Assembly: GCF_021513275.1 (NCBI RefSeq)
Contig: NZ_CP090978.1
Coordinates: 2,294,001-2,358,000 of the forward strand
Direction: 5' to 3'
Origin: Paenibacillus hexagrammi
GTDB lineage: Bacteria; Bacillota; Bacilli; Paenibacillales; NBRC-103111
DNA: 64,000 bases
Part shown: one piece after another, positions 1 through 8,689 of the stretch
How the letters are laid out: each line of letters opens with the position of its first letter
Numbering within the stretch: the stretch's first letter is position 1
Notes under the pieces: model-generated
Databases searched by the model: none
Told to the model about the DNA's origin: nothing
The model's input: only the letters and a program-made list of their open reading frames with translations
Translations under genes and position numbers: made by a program

Positions 1-1
1 T

Positions 2-597
2 TGTATTAGCCATCAAGAGAAGTGGACTTCAGGTCAGCTCATTTATAATTCCAACGATTTAACGACGCCAGGCTTGCTGGAAAGATGGAAGCTAAGCAAG
101 GATTTTGCTTACTTGGAAGAAAAGCCTGCATTAAATAAAAATAAAAGCGCTATCAAAAACGTGATGATGGGCAGGCTGTATCAAACGCCAATTCGAATTC
201 TAACAGGCACAGCTTCTCGTGATGAGCACGTATTGGGCATGGATTATTTGGAAAAAGTAGGGTTGCTTGACAAAGGTGAAATGAAGGTTGGGCAATTAAG
301 CGGAGGTGAGCAGCAGCGTGTCGCCATTGCTAAGGCGCTGATTCATAATCCAAAAGTGCTCGTAGCAGACGAGCCTGTTTCCGGCCTGACCCCAAATCTG
401 CCGAATACATCATGAATGATTTGAGGTCACTTTGTAAAGAAAGGAATATGACTGTTATCGCTACACTTCATCAGGTAGAGCTGGCCGAACGCTTCGCGAC
501 TCGAATTTGGGGTTTGGAAAGTGGTAAAATCGTGCTGGACATCCCAGCAAGAGGGCTTACGATGCGCGAAAAACAGTTCATATTTGGTGCGATATGA
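2..597 (+). pseudogene. Phosphonate-type ABC transporter ATP-binding protein, 5' truncated by window edge and frameshifted
   Basis: The reading frame is open from the left edge, so the Walker A region lies outside the window. Visible parts are a PhnC-like helical segment ([13 protein letters not shown]), the signature QLSGGEQQR, Walker B VLVADEP and, after the break, the H-loop TLHQ. Frame 2 runs to a stop at 415 and the family sequence resumes in frame 1 ([10 protein letters not shown]). Adding one G near 389 restores the D-loop SGLD and joins the frames, so a single-base deletion is inferred. The residue expected to be the Q-loop Gln reads Glu (AYLEEKPAL). The family couples ATP hydrolysis to phosphonate or phosphate-ester uptake. 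The stop overlaps the ATG of the next gene (ATGA). Confidence 0.8.
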
Positions 598-1064
598 GTA
601 AGGTTTTATTCGTTTGTTTAGGCAACATTTGCCGCTCACCGATGGCAGAGGCTGTCTTTCGTAGTAAAGTAAAGGAAGCGGGGCTTGAACGTCAGATAGA
701 TATCGACTCAGCCGGTACCGGAGATTGGCATCTAGGTGAGCCCCCTCATGAGGGAACCAGGAGCATTCTCAAGAGTCACGGCATTTCATATGATGGTATG
801 AAATCAAGATTAGTGAAAACTGAGGATTTCAACGACTATACGTACATCATTGCGATGGATGCAAGTAATATTCGGAACCTGCAGACATTTGCTCCTGATA
901 GCTATTCCGCATCTATACATAAGCTTCTGGAATTTGCGCCTGATGCTAGTAATGGCGATGTGCCTGATCCATATTATACGGGAAACTTTAATGAAGTATT
1001 TGAGATGGTGGATGAAAGCTGTGAACGCCTACTTGCTTACATCAGAAACAGAGAGGGCATCTAA
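594..1064 (+). CDS. Low-molecular-weight protein-tyrosine-phosphatase
   Basis: A 156-residue protein, the normal length for the LMW-PTP/arsenate-reductase-like family. The P-loop CLGNICRS near the N-terminus gives nucleophile Cys8 and phosphate-binding Arg14, and the DPYY motif supplies the general acid, about Asp125. Expected activity is cytoplasmic dephosphorylation of phosphotyrosine (some bacterial members act on phosphoarginine). The start codon overlaps the stop of the upstream ABC ATPase, so the two are translationally coupled. A strong bidirectional terminator lies about 100 bases downstream. The physiological substrate cannot be read from the sequence. Confidence 0.95.
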   Translation: MSKVLFVCLGNICRSPMAEAVFRSKVKEAGLERQIDIDSAGTGDWHLGEPPHEGTRSILKSHGISYDGMKSRLVKTEDFNDYTYIIAMDASNIRNLQTFAPDSYSASIHKLLEFAPDASNGDVPDPYYTGNFNEVFEMVDESCERLLAYIRNREGI

Positions 1065-1163
1065 GCTTAATGTTGTTAAGAATGGGCTGCGAATAGCGTT
1101 CGACTCTATAACAATGATAATTGCGAGATGTATTCCAGTTATTCATTCAACTATCTAATCATC

Positions 1164-1210
1164 AAAAAAAGCAGTGAGCGAATTAACAACAATCGCTCAC
1201 TGCTTTTTTT
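1164..1210. terminator. Bidirectional intrinsic terminator
   Basis: An 11-bp perfect stem (GCAGTGAGCGA at 1171-1181 with its complement at 1193-1203) is flanked by seven A on the left and seven T on the right. It can end transcription of the phosphatase on the + strand and of the convergent gene at 1213-1611 on the - strand. Confidence 0.9.
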
Positions 1211-1212
1211 AT

Positions 1213-1611
1213 TTAAAAGGCTGTTAAGCCTTGATGCTGTACGCACTCAGAGATGGCTTCCATCATGTTAGAATGGATCGGAATAATAACATCCGTTGCT
1301 CCCAGGGTAAAGATTCCGCTGCGATTATGAACGGTTGCGCCCTTCACAAAGATACGATAATGCTTAGAAGCCGTGTCAATGTGGGTTGTCTCTTGATTGG
1401 AAGAACGCCAGTTCACAAACGTAATGCTCTTCATGGCCGCCGGCTCATAAGGCACGATACTAATAATGTCCTTAAGCTTGAAATAATAATTCACATGCGG
1501 TTTATGTAAAACCAGTTCGTGAGTAGAAACCGTTAACCCGTAGTCTCTTTTCTTGTGGGACATCTTCAAGTCCCCGTCTAGTGTTTTGATCTTGATGAAG
1601 TCCGGATTCAT
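1213..1611 (-). CDS. Conserved hypothetical protein, 132 aa
   Basis: A strong site (AAGGAGG) sits 7 bases before the ATG, which supports the start. The protein has no signal peptide or membrane segment. It is rich in beta-strand-like alternation with two short basic stretches (KMSHKKRD and YYFKLKDI), which could suit a small PH-like or sensor-domain fold, but no family is recognised. It lies between a bidirectional terminator and a histidine kinase on the same strand, about 100 bases downstream of the kinase. Confidence 0.7.
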   Translation of the reverse strand: MNPDFIKIKTLDGDLKMSHKKRDYGLTVSTHELVLHKPHVNYYFKLKDIISIVPYEPAAMKSITFVNWRSSNQETTHIDTASKHYRIFVKGATVHNRSGIFTLGATDVIIPIHSNMMEAISECVQHQGLTAF

Positions 1612-1708
1612 AAGGCAGCCTCCTTCACAGTTATGGTCTTTTGCTTGTTCTAACAGAATACCATAAAAGAGGTAGCTTGTTAATTGCTGAGCAGGAAGTA
1701 GAACTTGA

Positions 1709-2983
1709 CTATTCTGTTTGAAATTGGATCAGGCATACAGTTCCTTTATTCACATTACTGGAATAGGTGATTTTGCCATTCATCGATTTGATGATGCTCA
1801 TAACAACAACGAGTCCCAATCCGGTTCCTTCCTTCTTTGTCGTAAAAAACGGTACGCCTAGCGAATTAATCTGGGCTTTGCTCATGCCGACACCTGTATC
1901 GGTAATCCATACCTGGATATGTTTATCGGATTGATGGGTATGGATGGTTAAAGTCCCGCCACCCGGCATGGATTCGATTGCATTTTTGATGAGGTTCATC
2001 AGGCATTGCCTGAATTTCTTCGACTCGCCCCATATATACATAGGATTTTCGCTACTGTGAGAGATATCAATCGCAACCCCGCCTGCAAAAGCACTCGGAC
2101 TGATGAAGCGGAGAATGGAGGCCAGTTCTTCCTTTACATCCAGCTGTGCTTGTTGATCGTTGTTGGGCTTTGCATAATGCAAGTATTCCGTTATGATGTC
2201 ATTCGCCTGATCGATACCTGAAATCGCCAGGGATAAGTACCGTTTGCGTTCTTCTACTGAATACTCCTTCTGTTCCATCATTTGAAGGAATCCGCGTGTT
2301 GCTGTTAAGGGATTTCGTATTTCATGAGAGACAGAGGCGGCTAATTGGCCGACCATACGATCTTTTTCAAGCCTCAGCAGCTTTTCTTTGTGAATCTCTT
2401 GTTTTTTCACATGATAGAATAGGAAGGTCACAAAGCTAGTTGAAAGATAAGATAATGCAATTGTCAAGCAGGCATAGTTAAGATTTCCTTTCAGCAGCAC
2501 AGGCTGTGCGCCTAGGTAAAATGCTGTATATCCGGTTAGCAAGCCTATCGAATAGAGGAGCTTTCGCCTGAGAGAGGCGGAAATTACCCGATGTTTAAAT
2601 AATAGACCGGCCACAAGCATGAAGGTGCTGCCCACGAAAACGGGAAGCGGTTCGTTATGAAGCACGACACTGCTTCCAAAGTTGAACGCGATCCAGGTGA
2701 AAATACTCGGTATGGACCCTTCAAACCATATGGCGAGGGTTAATGAAACCGGGATGAGATGCAGGGTATATTCGACAGGCTCAATATCTTCATAGCCCAA
2801 GTAAAAGTAAGTGAGGACAAAAAGTATGAATACGAAAAGAATTTTTCTCTTACGTTCTTTATATACATAGATAGGAGTGAGAACCAAGTAGATCAATAGC
2901 GCACTCATAATGTACAAAAGTCCTTGCCATTCATGGGAGATGACGGAGTGAAGCAATCCAAACATCCTTTCTGCGCGTGACAA
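1709..2983 (-). CDS. Membrane sensor histidine kinase (KinB/5TM-5TMR-LYT type)
   Basis: About 424 residues. The N-terminal ~200 residues hold five or six hydrophobic segments, including a GSIPSIFTWIAF stretch typical of 5TM receptor domains. Then come a HisKA domain with SHEIRNPLTATRGF (phospho-acceptor about His220) and a HATPase domain with N-box NLIKNAIESMPGG, G1 DTGVGM and G2 GTGLGL. The kinase resembles the sporulation kinases KinB/KinD that feed phosphate to Spo0F. No response regulator lies next to it, which also fits an orphan phosphorelay kinase. The start is uncertain: TTG at 2983 lacks a clear ribosome site, and ATG 2965 or TTG 2956 are alternatives. Confidence 0.9.
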   Translation of the reverse strand: MSRAERMFGLLHSVISHEWQGLLYIMSALLIYLVLTPIYVYKERKRKILFVFILFVLTYFYLGYEDIEPVEYTLHLIPVSLTLAIWFEGSIPSIFTWIAFNFGSSVVLHNEPLPVFVGSTFMLVAGLLFKHRVISASLRRKLLYSIGLLTGYTAFYLGAQPVLLKGNLNYACLTIALSYLSTSFVTFLFYHVKKQEIHKEKLLRLEKDRMVGQLAASVSHEIRNPLTATRGFLQMMEQKEYSVEERKRYLSLAISGIDQANDIITEYLHYAKPNNDQQAQLDVKEELASILRFISPSAFAGGVAIDISHSSENPMYIWGESKKFRQCLMNLIKNAIESMPGGGTLTIHTHQSDKHIQVWITDTGVGMSKAQINSLGVPFFTTKKEGTGLGLVVVMSIIKSMNGKITYSSNVNKGTVCLIQFQTE

Positions 2984-3074
2984 TATTTTTCTTTTTTCTA
3001 CATTATCTCACAAATTGTGACCGCTTCAAATAGGGAGGGCACGTTTCAAAAGATAAAGATTTCACAAAGACAGG

Positions 3075-3104
3075 TGAGACATTTTAATCGCTCCGCTGTA
3101 TAAT
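3075..3104 (+). promoter_or_regulatory. Candidate promoter of the small Cys-rich gene
   Basis: A consensus -10 TATAAT (3099-3104) lies 70 bases before the ATG at 3173, with only a weak -35 (TGAGAC region, 3075-3080). Confidence 0.35.
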
Positions 3105-3172
3105 AAGATGAGGGCGCGCTGTAAGCGTTTACAGTGAGCGGCGCAGCAACGGAGGAACGGAGAGCGATTAGG

Positions 3173-3349
3173 ATGAAGACGTGCTTGCATGTTTGTGGTG
3201 TTATCTTTGATCCGCTTGATGAAGATTACGTCGATGTGTGCGAACAATGCGGGAGTGATTCCGCTGAACAAAATCCTAATGAATCAGATATAGGCAGCGA
3301 AAGCTATTATTTGGGAGGCTGCGGCTTGATCTTTGATTATTTGCTTTAG
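3173..3349 (+). CDS. Small cysteine-rich protein, 58 aa (hypothetical)
   Basis: It starts MKTCLHVCGVIFD and carries CxxxCG, CEQCG and GGCG, an arrangement that could bind a metal, followed by a tyrosine/glycine-rich end. An acidic middle (DEDYVD) is also visible. A GGAGGA element lies about 17 bases upstream, longer than normal spacing. A GTG at 3134 in the same frame is the alternative start but has no ribosome site. No family is recognised. Confidence 0.45.
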   Translation: MKTCLHVCGVIFDPLDEDYVDVCEQCGSDSAEQNPNESDIGSESYYLGGCGLIFDYLL

Positions 3350-3370
3350 TCCTAGTTTTGTAAAAAAATG

Positions 3371-3398
3371 TTGCTTACCTTGAATTTATTGTTACAAT
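3371..3398 (+). promoter_or_regulatory. Candidate sigma-A promoter of the 2-oxoacid oxidoreductase operon
   Basis: TTGCTT (3371-3376), a 16-base spacer and TACAAT (3393-3398) stand about 67 bases before the ATG at 3465. Confidence 0.45.
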
Positions 3399-3464
3399 GT
3401 TAGTAGACTCACTATTCTAAAAATTTAGTCATCGCAGCACTTCATTTTTGAAAGGAGACATGGA

Positions 3465-4476
3465 ATGGTAACTTTGCCCAAGGTGAACGATCTCGGATTT
3501 TTTCGAGATTAGGCTGGAATCCATCGGTGGACTCGGCGCGAATTTGGCCGGAAAAATGCTTGCTGAAGCAGGTGTGGTTGGAGTAGGACTTAATGGGGTC
3601 AGTTTTTTCTTCTTATGGTTCAGAGAAAAAGGATCCGCTGTTAAGGCGCACATCCGATTCTGTGATATGAGCACGAACATTCGTGATACATCTCCGGTCG
3701 AAAGGCCGCATGTAGTAGGGGTATTTCATGAATCACTTTCAAAAACTGTAAACGTTATCAGCGGTATATATGAAGACAGTACAGTCCTGGTGAATTCGAC
3801 AAAATCACCGGATGAGCTGAAGGAAAAGATGAAGCTTAAAGGAGGCACGATCGCAGTTATTGACGCGATTGGCATTTCGCTCGAAGAGAAGAATAGGGTG
3901 AACATGGCTATGCTTGGAGCTTTGTTCCGGCTTTGTGATTTTCTCGATCCTGAAGTCATGCGTGGCGTTATTAAGAAGTCCCTGGAGAAGAAGTATCCGC
4001 AAGCGGTGGCTCCTGCCATTCGAACTTTCGATCGCGGCTACAATGAAGTCCAGTTTCAAACTTATGCGCTTCCGGAAGGCGAGACGATGCCCGATTTTGT
4101 TCGTTTCGATACACCTGTGCTCGGCTACGAAACACAGCCGATCGGCGGTGTCATTACGAATCCCGGAAACAGCATTTTGAAAGATCTGAGCATTTCCCGT
4201 GCGGGTATGATGCCGCACTTCCATGATGATAAATGCATCCACTGTGCTTCTTGCGATAATGTGTGCCCGGATTTCTGCTTTGTCTGGGATGAGCTTCCGG
4301 ACAAGAAAGGCCGTCCGCAAATGTTCTTGCAAGGCATTGACTACCAATACTGCAAGGGCTGCCTCAAATGCGTACAGGCCTGTCCGACCGAAGCTTTATC
4401 CAGCGAGCGCGAGGTTGACGGTTACGCGGATGCGAACCGAATGCCTCACCGGTTTAGTCTAGCTTCTAACGTTTGA
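3465..4476 (+). pseudogene. 2-oxoacid:ferredoxin oxidoreductase, fused gamma and delta (ferredoxin) subunits; frameshifted
   Basis: AAAGGAG precedes ATG 3465, which reads MVTLPKVNDLGFF and then hits a stop. Conserved sequence (EIRLESIGGLGANLAGK) continues one frame over from 3505, so one extra T in the six-T run at 3498-3503 is inferred. A second disturbance lies inside: residues read as SFFFLWFREKGS become SFSSYGSEKKGS if one T is removed from 3603-3608 and one G added at 3631. That version matches the gamma-subunit consensus. Gamma domain is followed at the C-terminus by two 4Fe-4S clusters (CIHCASCDNVCP and CKGCLKCVQACP). The partner is the alpha/beta fusion 75 bases downstream. Role: oxidative decarboxylation of a 2-oxoacid to acyl-CoA with ferredoxin reduction. 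Confidence 0.85.
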
Positions 4477-4551
4477 CCGAAAGATCTTCACATCCGATTA
4501 TCATTATCATAAGGTGAATAAGGGAGCAAGGAAGAAGGGTGGAAACGACAG

Positions 4552-6855
4552 ATGGCAATTGATATTAAAAAAGAACTGGGAGAGGCCAAAATTGAGCAGC
4601 GCATTGTCTATGAATCAGGCAACGAGATGGCTGCTTATGCGGCTCATCAGATCAATTATCATATTATGGGGTATTTTCCGATATCGCCTTCCACTGAGGT
4701 TGCGCAATTCTTGGATTTAATGAAAACGAACGGGCAGCACGATATCGTGCTGATTCCGGCAGACGGCGAGCACGGCTCGGCAGGCGTATGCTATGGGGCT
4801 TCCACAGCGGGAGGCCGTGTATTCAACGCAACTAGCGCCAACGGCTATTTATACATGTTGGAGCAAATGCCGGTACAGTCGGGTACCCGTTTTCCCATGG
4901 TCATGAATCTCGTATGCCGTTCGGTATCCGGACCGCTCGACATTCATGGCGATCATTCCGATCTCTATTACGCACTGAACACAGGTTGGCCAATTCTCAT
5001 GTGCCGGGATCCGCAGGCTGTGTATGATATGAACATCATGGCGCTGAAGCTAGCGGAGGATCCATCGGTACGTCTTCCTGTACTCGTGGCTTCAGACGGC
5101 TACTTTACGTCGCATCAGAAGCGCAGGGTACAGACCTTTGCCAATCGCGAGGATGTGCATGCTTTCGTTGGCGAGCAGCCGAAGGGCTTCCCTAATACAT
5201 TAGACCGAGATAACCCTATCACGGTTGGACCCTACATGAATGAACCGGATTACATTAACAACTGTTATCAGCAATCTGTTGCCATGTATAATGCGGAGGA
5301 GGTTTTTGACCGAATTCGTAAGGAATATGCGGATTTGACCGGTCGCGATTATCCAATCCTGGATCTGTACCGGATGGAGGACGCGGAGGTGGCCGTGTTC
5401 CTGATGAATTCATCATCCGAAATTATCAAGGACGTGGTGGATCAGCTGCGCGAGAAGGGAATTAAGGCGGGCTCGATCGCTCCTAATATGATTCGCCCGT
5501 TCCCGGCTAAGCAAATAGCGGAAGCGCTCAAGAATGTGAAGGCTATCACCGTTGGCGACCGTGCTGATTCGTACGGCGGGCATGGCGGCAATATGGTTAA
5601 TGAGATTAAGGCTGCGTTATTTACGCACAGAAACCATGATACCTTGGTAATCAGCCGTGTGTACGGTCTCGGCGGTAAAGATTTCTATGCGGAAGACGGA
5701 CATAATTTATTCCAGTTTGCCATTGATGCAATGAATAAGGGCTATGTCGAGGTGCCGTTTGATTACTACGGACATACACCTGGCGATCCGACTAAAGCAC
5801 CGAAGCGGGTGCTAACGCCAATGAAATATGAGGACCTCAAGACGGGGCTGATTACCGTTACGCCTGACGAGCAGACAGGAAAATTGAATGTGCGCATACC
5901 GCCGCTTCGTTCGCTGACGAAGAAGCCTAAGCGAATTGCACCGGGGCATGGCGCGTGTCCGGGGTGCGGCATATTCTCAGGTCTCGAGCTGTTCTTTAAA
6001 GGTATTGAGGGCGATATCGTTGCGCTGTTCCATACAGGCTGCGCGATGGTCGTGACAACGGGATATCCGTATTCGGCGCATAAAGCGACCTACATTCATA
6101 ATCTGTTCCAGAATGGTGCTGCAACCTTATCCGGTGTGGTGGAAATGTTCTGGGAGCGTAAGCGTCGCGGTGAGCTGGATGAGTTAGGCCTTAAAGATGA
6201 CTTTACTTTTGTCATGATTACCGGTGACGGGGGCATGGATATCGGCATGGGGCCTGCCATCGGGGCGGCGCTGCGTAACCATAAGATGATTATCCTGGAG
6301 TACGATAATGAGGGTTACATGAATACGGGAGCCCAGCTGTCCTATTCCACACCGCTTGGTCATCGTACTTCCACGTCCAATGTCGGCAAGAAGCAGGGCG
6401 GGAAGGTGTTTCATCATAAGGATACGGCGCAAATTATGGCGGCAACACATATTCCTTATGTATTCACAGGGTCCGAGGCGTACCCGCAGGATTTGGTGAA
6501 AAAAGCGGCAAAAGCCCAATGGTACGCTCAAAACGAAGGGCTCGTTTATGGGAAAATTCTGATTGCCTGCCCGCTCAACTGGCTGTCCGACGATCAGCAG
6601 GGCTCCAATATCGTAGGTGCTGCAGTAGATTCCTGTTTCTTCCCGCTGTATGAAGTTGAGCACGGGGTGACTACGCTTACTTACAATCCGGAGGATAAAG
6701 GGAAGAAGGTACCGCTCGCTGATTGGTTAAAAACGATGGGCAAGACGAAGCATATGACGAAGCCGGAATATGAGGAGTCTTTGAAATCGTTCGAGCATGA
6801 AGTCGAGCGCCGATGGAATATTCTGAAAGCGAAGCACGAGAATCCTTATTTGTAA
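4552..6855 (+). CDS. 2-oxoacid:ferredoxin oxidoreductase, fused alpha and beta subunits
   Basis: 767 residues. The first ~400 match the alpha subunit (pyrimidine-binding and core domains; PISPSTEVAQF, IPADGEHGSAG). Residues ~470-767 are a beta subunit with the thiamine-diphosphate motif GDGGMDIGMG followed by YDNEGYMNTG, and Cys of the proximal cluster in ACPGCG, HTGCAM and ACPLNW. With the gamma/delta protein just upstream it forms a complete enzyme on two polypeptides. Pyruvate, 2-oxoglutarate and branched-chain acids are all possible substrates; the sequence does not settle which. It is an iron-sulfur enzyme whose counterpart in aerobic bacilli is usually the lipoate-dependent dehydrogenase complex. 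Confidence 0.9.
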   Translation: MAIDIKKELGEAKIEQRIVYESGNEMAAYAAHQINYHIMGYFPISPSTEVAQFLDLMKTNGQHDIVLIPADGEHGSAGVCYGASTAGGRVFNATSANGYLYMLEQMPVQSGTRFPMVMNLVCRSVSGPLDIHGDHSDLYYALNTGWPILMCRDPQAVYDMNIMALKLAEDPSVRLPVLVASDGYFTSHQKRRVQTFANREDVHAFVGEQPKGFPNTLDRDNPITVGPYMNEPDYINNCYQQSVAMYNAEEVFDRIRKEYADLTGRDYPILDLYRMEDAEVAVFLMNSSSEIIKDVVDQLREKGIKAGSIAPNMIRPFPAKQIAEALKNVKAITVGDRADSYGGHGGNMVNEIKAALFTHRNHDTLVISRVYGLGGKDFYAEDGHNLFQFAIDAMNKGYVEVPFDYYGHTPGDPTKAPKRVLTPMKYEDLKTGLITVTPDEQTGKLNVRIPPLRSLTKKPKRIAPGHGACPGCGIFSGLELFFKGIEGDIVALFHTGCAMVVTTGYPYSAHKATYIHNLFQNGAATLSGVVEMFWERKRRGELDELGLKDDFTFVMITGDGGMDIGMGPAIGAALRNHKMIILEYDNEGYMNTGAQLSYSTPLGHRTSTSNVGKKQGGKVFHHKDTAQIMAATHIPYVFTGSEAYPQDLVKKAAKAQWYAQNEGLVYGKILIACPLNWLSDDQQGSNIVGAAVDSCFFPLYEVEHGVTTLTYNPEDKGKKVPLADWLKTMGKTKHMTKPEYEESLKSFEHEVERRWNILKAKHENPYL

Positions 6856-6938
6856 GAAACCAGGCACTTTCCTGTCCGCAGGAACAGTGCCTTTGCCTTT
6901 GCTTACGACAAACTGATAGAAGAAAGGATGAAACTGTC

Positions 6939-7229
6939 ATGCCATTTATTTTGCAGAATATGAAGAACAAACAGGTCTACGCGTGTATGCTTGTCAATCA
7001 TTATGAATTAGCTTACTACGGAGTGAAATATTGGGACACGCGTGATGACGCGTTGGAACAATCCCAGCAATTTTTACAGGAAAGGGGTGAAGCTTTACCA
7101 ATTGAATGGGAAGTGAAAGAGATCGAGGATCGCAAGATGAAGCTGTGTAATGTGAAATTAAAGAATGACCCCACCTTAGACCTATTCGAAATGGACTATG
7201 AAACTTATGAGGCCCGCCGTAGAGAATAG
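6939..7229 (+). CDS. Conserved hypothetical protein, 96 aa
   Basis: It starts MPFILQNMKNKQVYACMLVNHYELAYYG; the site GAAAGGATG lies about 11 bases before the ATG. Cytoplasmic, mixed charged, with a C-terminal acidic/basic stretch. It follows the oxidoreductase after 83 bases, possibly as part of the same transcript. No family is recognised. Confidence 0.6.
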   Translation: MPFILQNMKNKQVYACMLVNHYELAYYGVKYWDTRDDALEQSQQFLQERGEALPIEWEVKEIEDRKMKLCNVKLKNDPTLDLFEMDYETYEARRRE

Positions 7230-7306
7230 GCTGAAATGTAAGAATGGACAGGTCAATAGGCAGAGCGACATGAAAAAATTCGACACGAAACGCTACTGTA
7301 AACCTA

Positions 7307-7335
7307 TTTTCGACAGGACCCCCTGAATCTATAAT
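7307..7335 (+). promoter_or_regulatory. Promoter of the c-di-GMP riboswitch transcript
   Basis: A perfect TATAAT (7330-7335) lies 25 bases before the riboswitch P1 stem. The -35 region (TTTTCG at 7307-7312, 17-base spacing) is poor. Confidence 0.5.
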
Positions 7336-7359
7336 AGAGCTACGAAGTAAACAATCTAA

Positions 7360-7463
7360 CATCGAAGCGAAAAGGCAAACCGGGCGAAAGCCTGGGACGC
7401 AAAGCTATAGGGGCTCCAGTCCGCATCAAGCGGTACAGTGCCAGCCAGCTGCCGAAGGCGATG
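7360..7463 (+). promoter_or_regulatory. Cyclic di-GMP-I (GEMM-I) riboswitch aptamer
   Basis: The conserved core is present in order: GGCAAACC, a P2 hairpin closed by a GAAA tetraloop (CCGGGC 7380-7385 with GCCTGG 7390-7395), then GGGACGCAAAGC, a second helix, and a CAGCTGCCG-like 3' strand ending CGATGGG. P1 is CATCG (7360-7364) paired with CGATG (7459-7463). GEMM-I aptamers bind the second messenger c-di-GMP. It is followed within 11 bases by an intrinsic terminator and then the NlpC/P60 gene, so the likely mechanism is transcription attenuation. Whether the ligand turns the gene on or off cannot be read by eye. Confidence 0.85.
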
Positions 7464-7473
7464 GGTACTCACA

Positions 7474-7511
7474 GGGTAACCCGGCTGCTGAAGGCCAGAG
7501 TTATCCTTTTT
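7474..7511 (+). terminator. Riboswitch expression-platform terminator
   Basis: GGGTAAC (7474-7480) pairs with GTTATCC (7500-7506), with an inner GGC/GCC helix, and is followed by five T. It lies between the aptamer and the coding region, 117 bases before the start codon. Confidence 0.7.
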
Positions 7512-7627
7512 CCATTCGTATAGGAGGTGCGTTCAACCCGCATACAGTCTGCAGAAAGACCACATTGTTATACATAACGCGATATTACTGAAGCATCAAG
7601 AGAAGACAACTAATGGAGGTAAAGACG

Positions 7628-8578
7628 ATGAAAAAATGGACGGCAATGATGGGTTTCATGTTGATGGTGTTGACGCTAATTTTGCCTCAGGCTGCAGCAG
7701 CCGATGAACTGGTGAATACGAAGGGGCAGATCGTAGCAGGAGTGAGCTTCCGGGACCAGCCTAGTACGTCAAGTAACGTTCTGCGATATTTGAAAACAAA
7801 TGAAGTCGTGACGGTAACGGATATTGTAAATTCCTATTGGTATCAAGTCAAGGATGCACAGGGTGTTTCAGGGTATGTGTCCTCTAACGCTAAGTATATA
7901 AAAATTATCAGCAACGCGAAAATCATTTATGGAGTAAACCTTCGCACCTTGCCGACAACAGACGGATCCAAAGTCATTCGGATGTTGTCTAAAGGCGAAG
8001 AAGTGCTCGTCTTGGAAAAGACGAATGATAGCTGGTATAAAATTCAAGATATGAATGGCACAACCGGCTATATGAGTTCAAGCAGCAAATACATAGTTAC
8101 GGACTTCACCATTGCAACACCGAATATGTCGCTAGAGGATCAAGCAGAGGCTGTTATTGCAGCAGGAATGACCTATTTAGGTACTCCATACGAATACGGC
8201 TCCGAGCGTTTTAATCCCACAACTTTTGATTGCTCCGATTTCACACAAACAGCTTTCTGGGATGCTTTAAGAGTAATGATACCAAGCGATTCTCAAGCCC
8301 AAGGGGATTATGTACGATCCCTGGGTAACGCGAAGACGGACTGGCAGCAGCTGAAGCGCGGAGATTTGATGTTCTTTAGTTCCTATAAAGGCTGGAGAGA
8401 CACGGATTATGCCGGCATGAATAGCTGGACTGAGCCAGTAACACATGTAGGTATTTATCTAGGGAATGGCCAAATCCTTCATACCTATTCCATCGATTCC
8501 GGCGGAGTCGTAGTAGAATCGATGACGGACAAGCAGTGGGCTTACCGCTTTTTATATGGAGGCAGTGCTTTACAATAA
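7628..8578 (+). CDS. Secreted NlpC/P60 cell-wall hydrolase with two SH3 domains
   Basis: The GGAGGT at 7616 is spaced 6 bases from ATG 7628, which favours this start over ATG 7613. A signal peptide (MKKWTAMMGF... cleaved near AAA-DELV) is followed by two bacterial SH3 domains (~35-95 and ~100-155), which bind wall peptides. The C-terminal NlpC/P60 peptidase has its nucleophile in FDCSDF (Cys202) and His in VTHVGIYLGNG (His273). Expected activity is cleavage of gamma-D-Glu to diamino-acid bonds in peptidoglycan stems. Control by the upstream c-di-GMP riboswitch ties wall remodelling to the sessile/motile signal. A strong terminator follows. Confidence 0.92.
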   Translation: MKKWTAMMGFMLMVLTLILPQAAAADELVNTKGQIVAGVSFRDQPSTSSNVLRYLKTNEVVTVTDIVNSYWYQVKDAQGVSGYVSSNAKYIKIISNAKIIYGVNLRTLPTTDGSKVIRMLSKGEEVLVLEKTNDSWYKIQDMNGTTGYMSSSSKYIVTDFTIATPNMSLEDQAEAVIAAGMTYLGTPYEYGSERFNPTTFDCSDFTQTAFWDALRVMIPSDSQAQGDYVRSLGNAKTDWQQLKRGDLMFFSSYKGWRDTDYAGMNSWTEPVTHVGIYLGNGQILHTYSIDSGGVVVESMTDKQWAYRFLYGGSALQ

Positions 8579-8626
8579 GTATGGTTCGAACTTTTGATTA
8601 CAAGACATATACTAAGTATAGGAGAG

Positions 8627-8656
8627 ACGGATGCATAAACGTGCATCCGTTTTTTT
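8627..8656 (+). terminator. Intrinsic terminator
   Basis: ACGGATGCA (8627-8635) and TGCATCCGT (8642-8650) form a 9-bp stem followed by a run of T. It ends the NlpC/P60 transcript. Confidence 0.9.
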
Positions 8657-8689
8657 CTTAATCCAAATAGGAAGGGAAGAATCTTATCT

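Noticed and set aside
3805..4347. 180-codon open frame on the - strand
   Set aside because: It lies antisense to the well-supported 2-oxoacid oxidoreductase gamma/delta gene, has no ribosome site and no protein-like domain.
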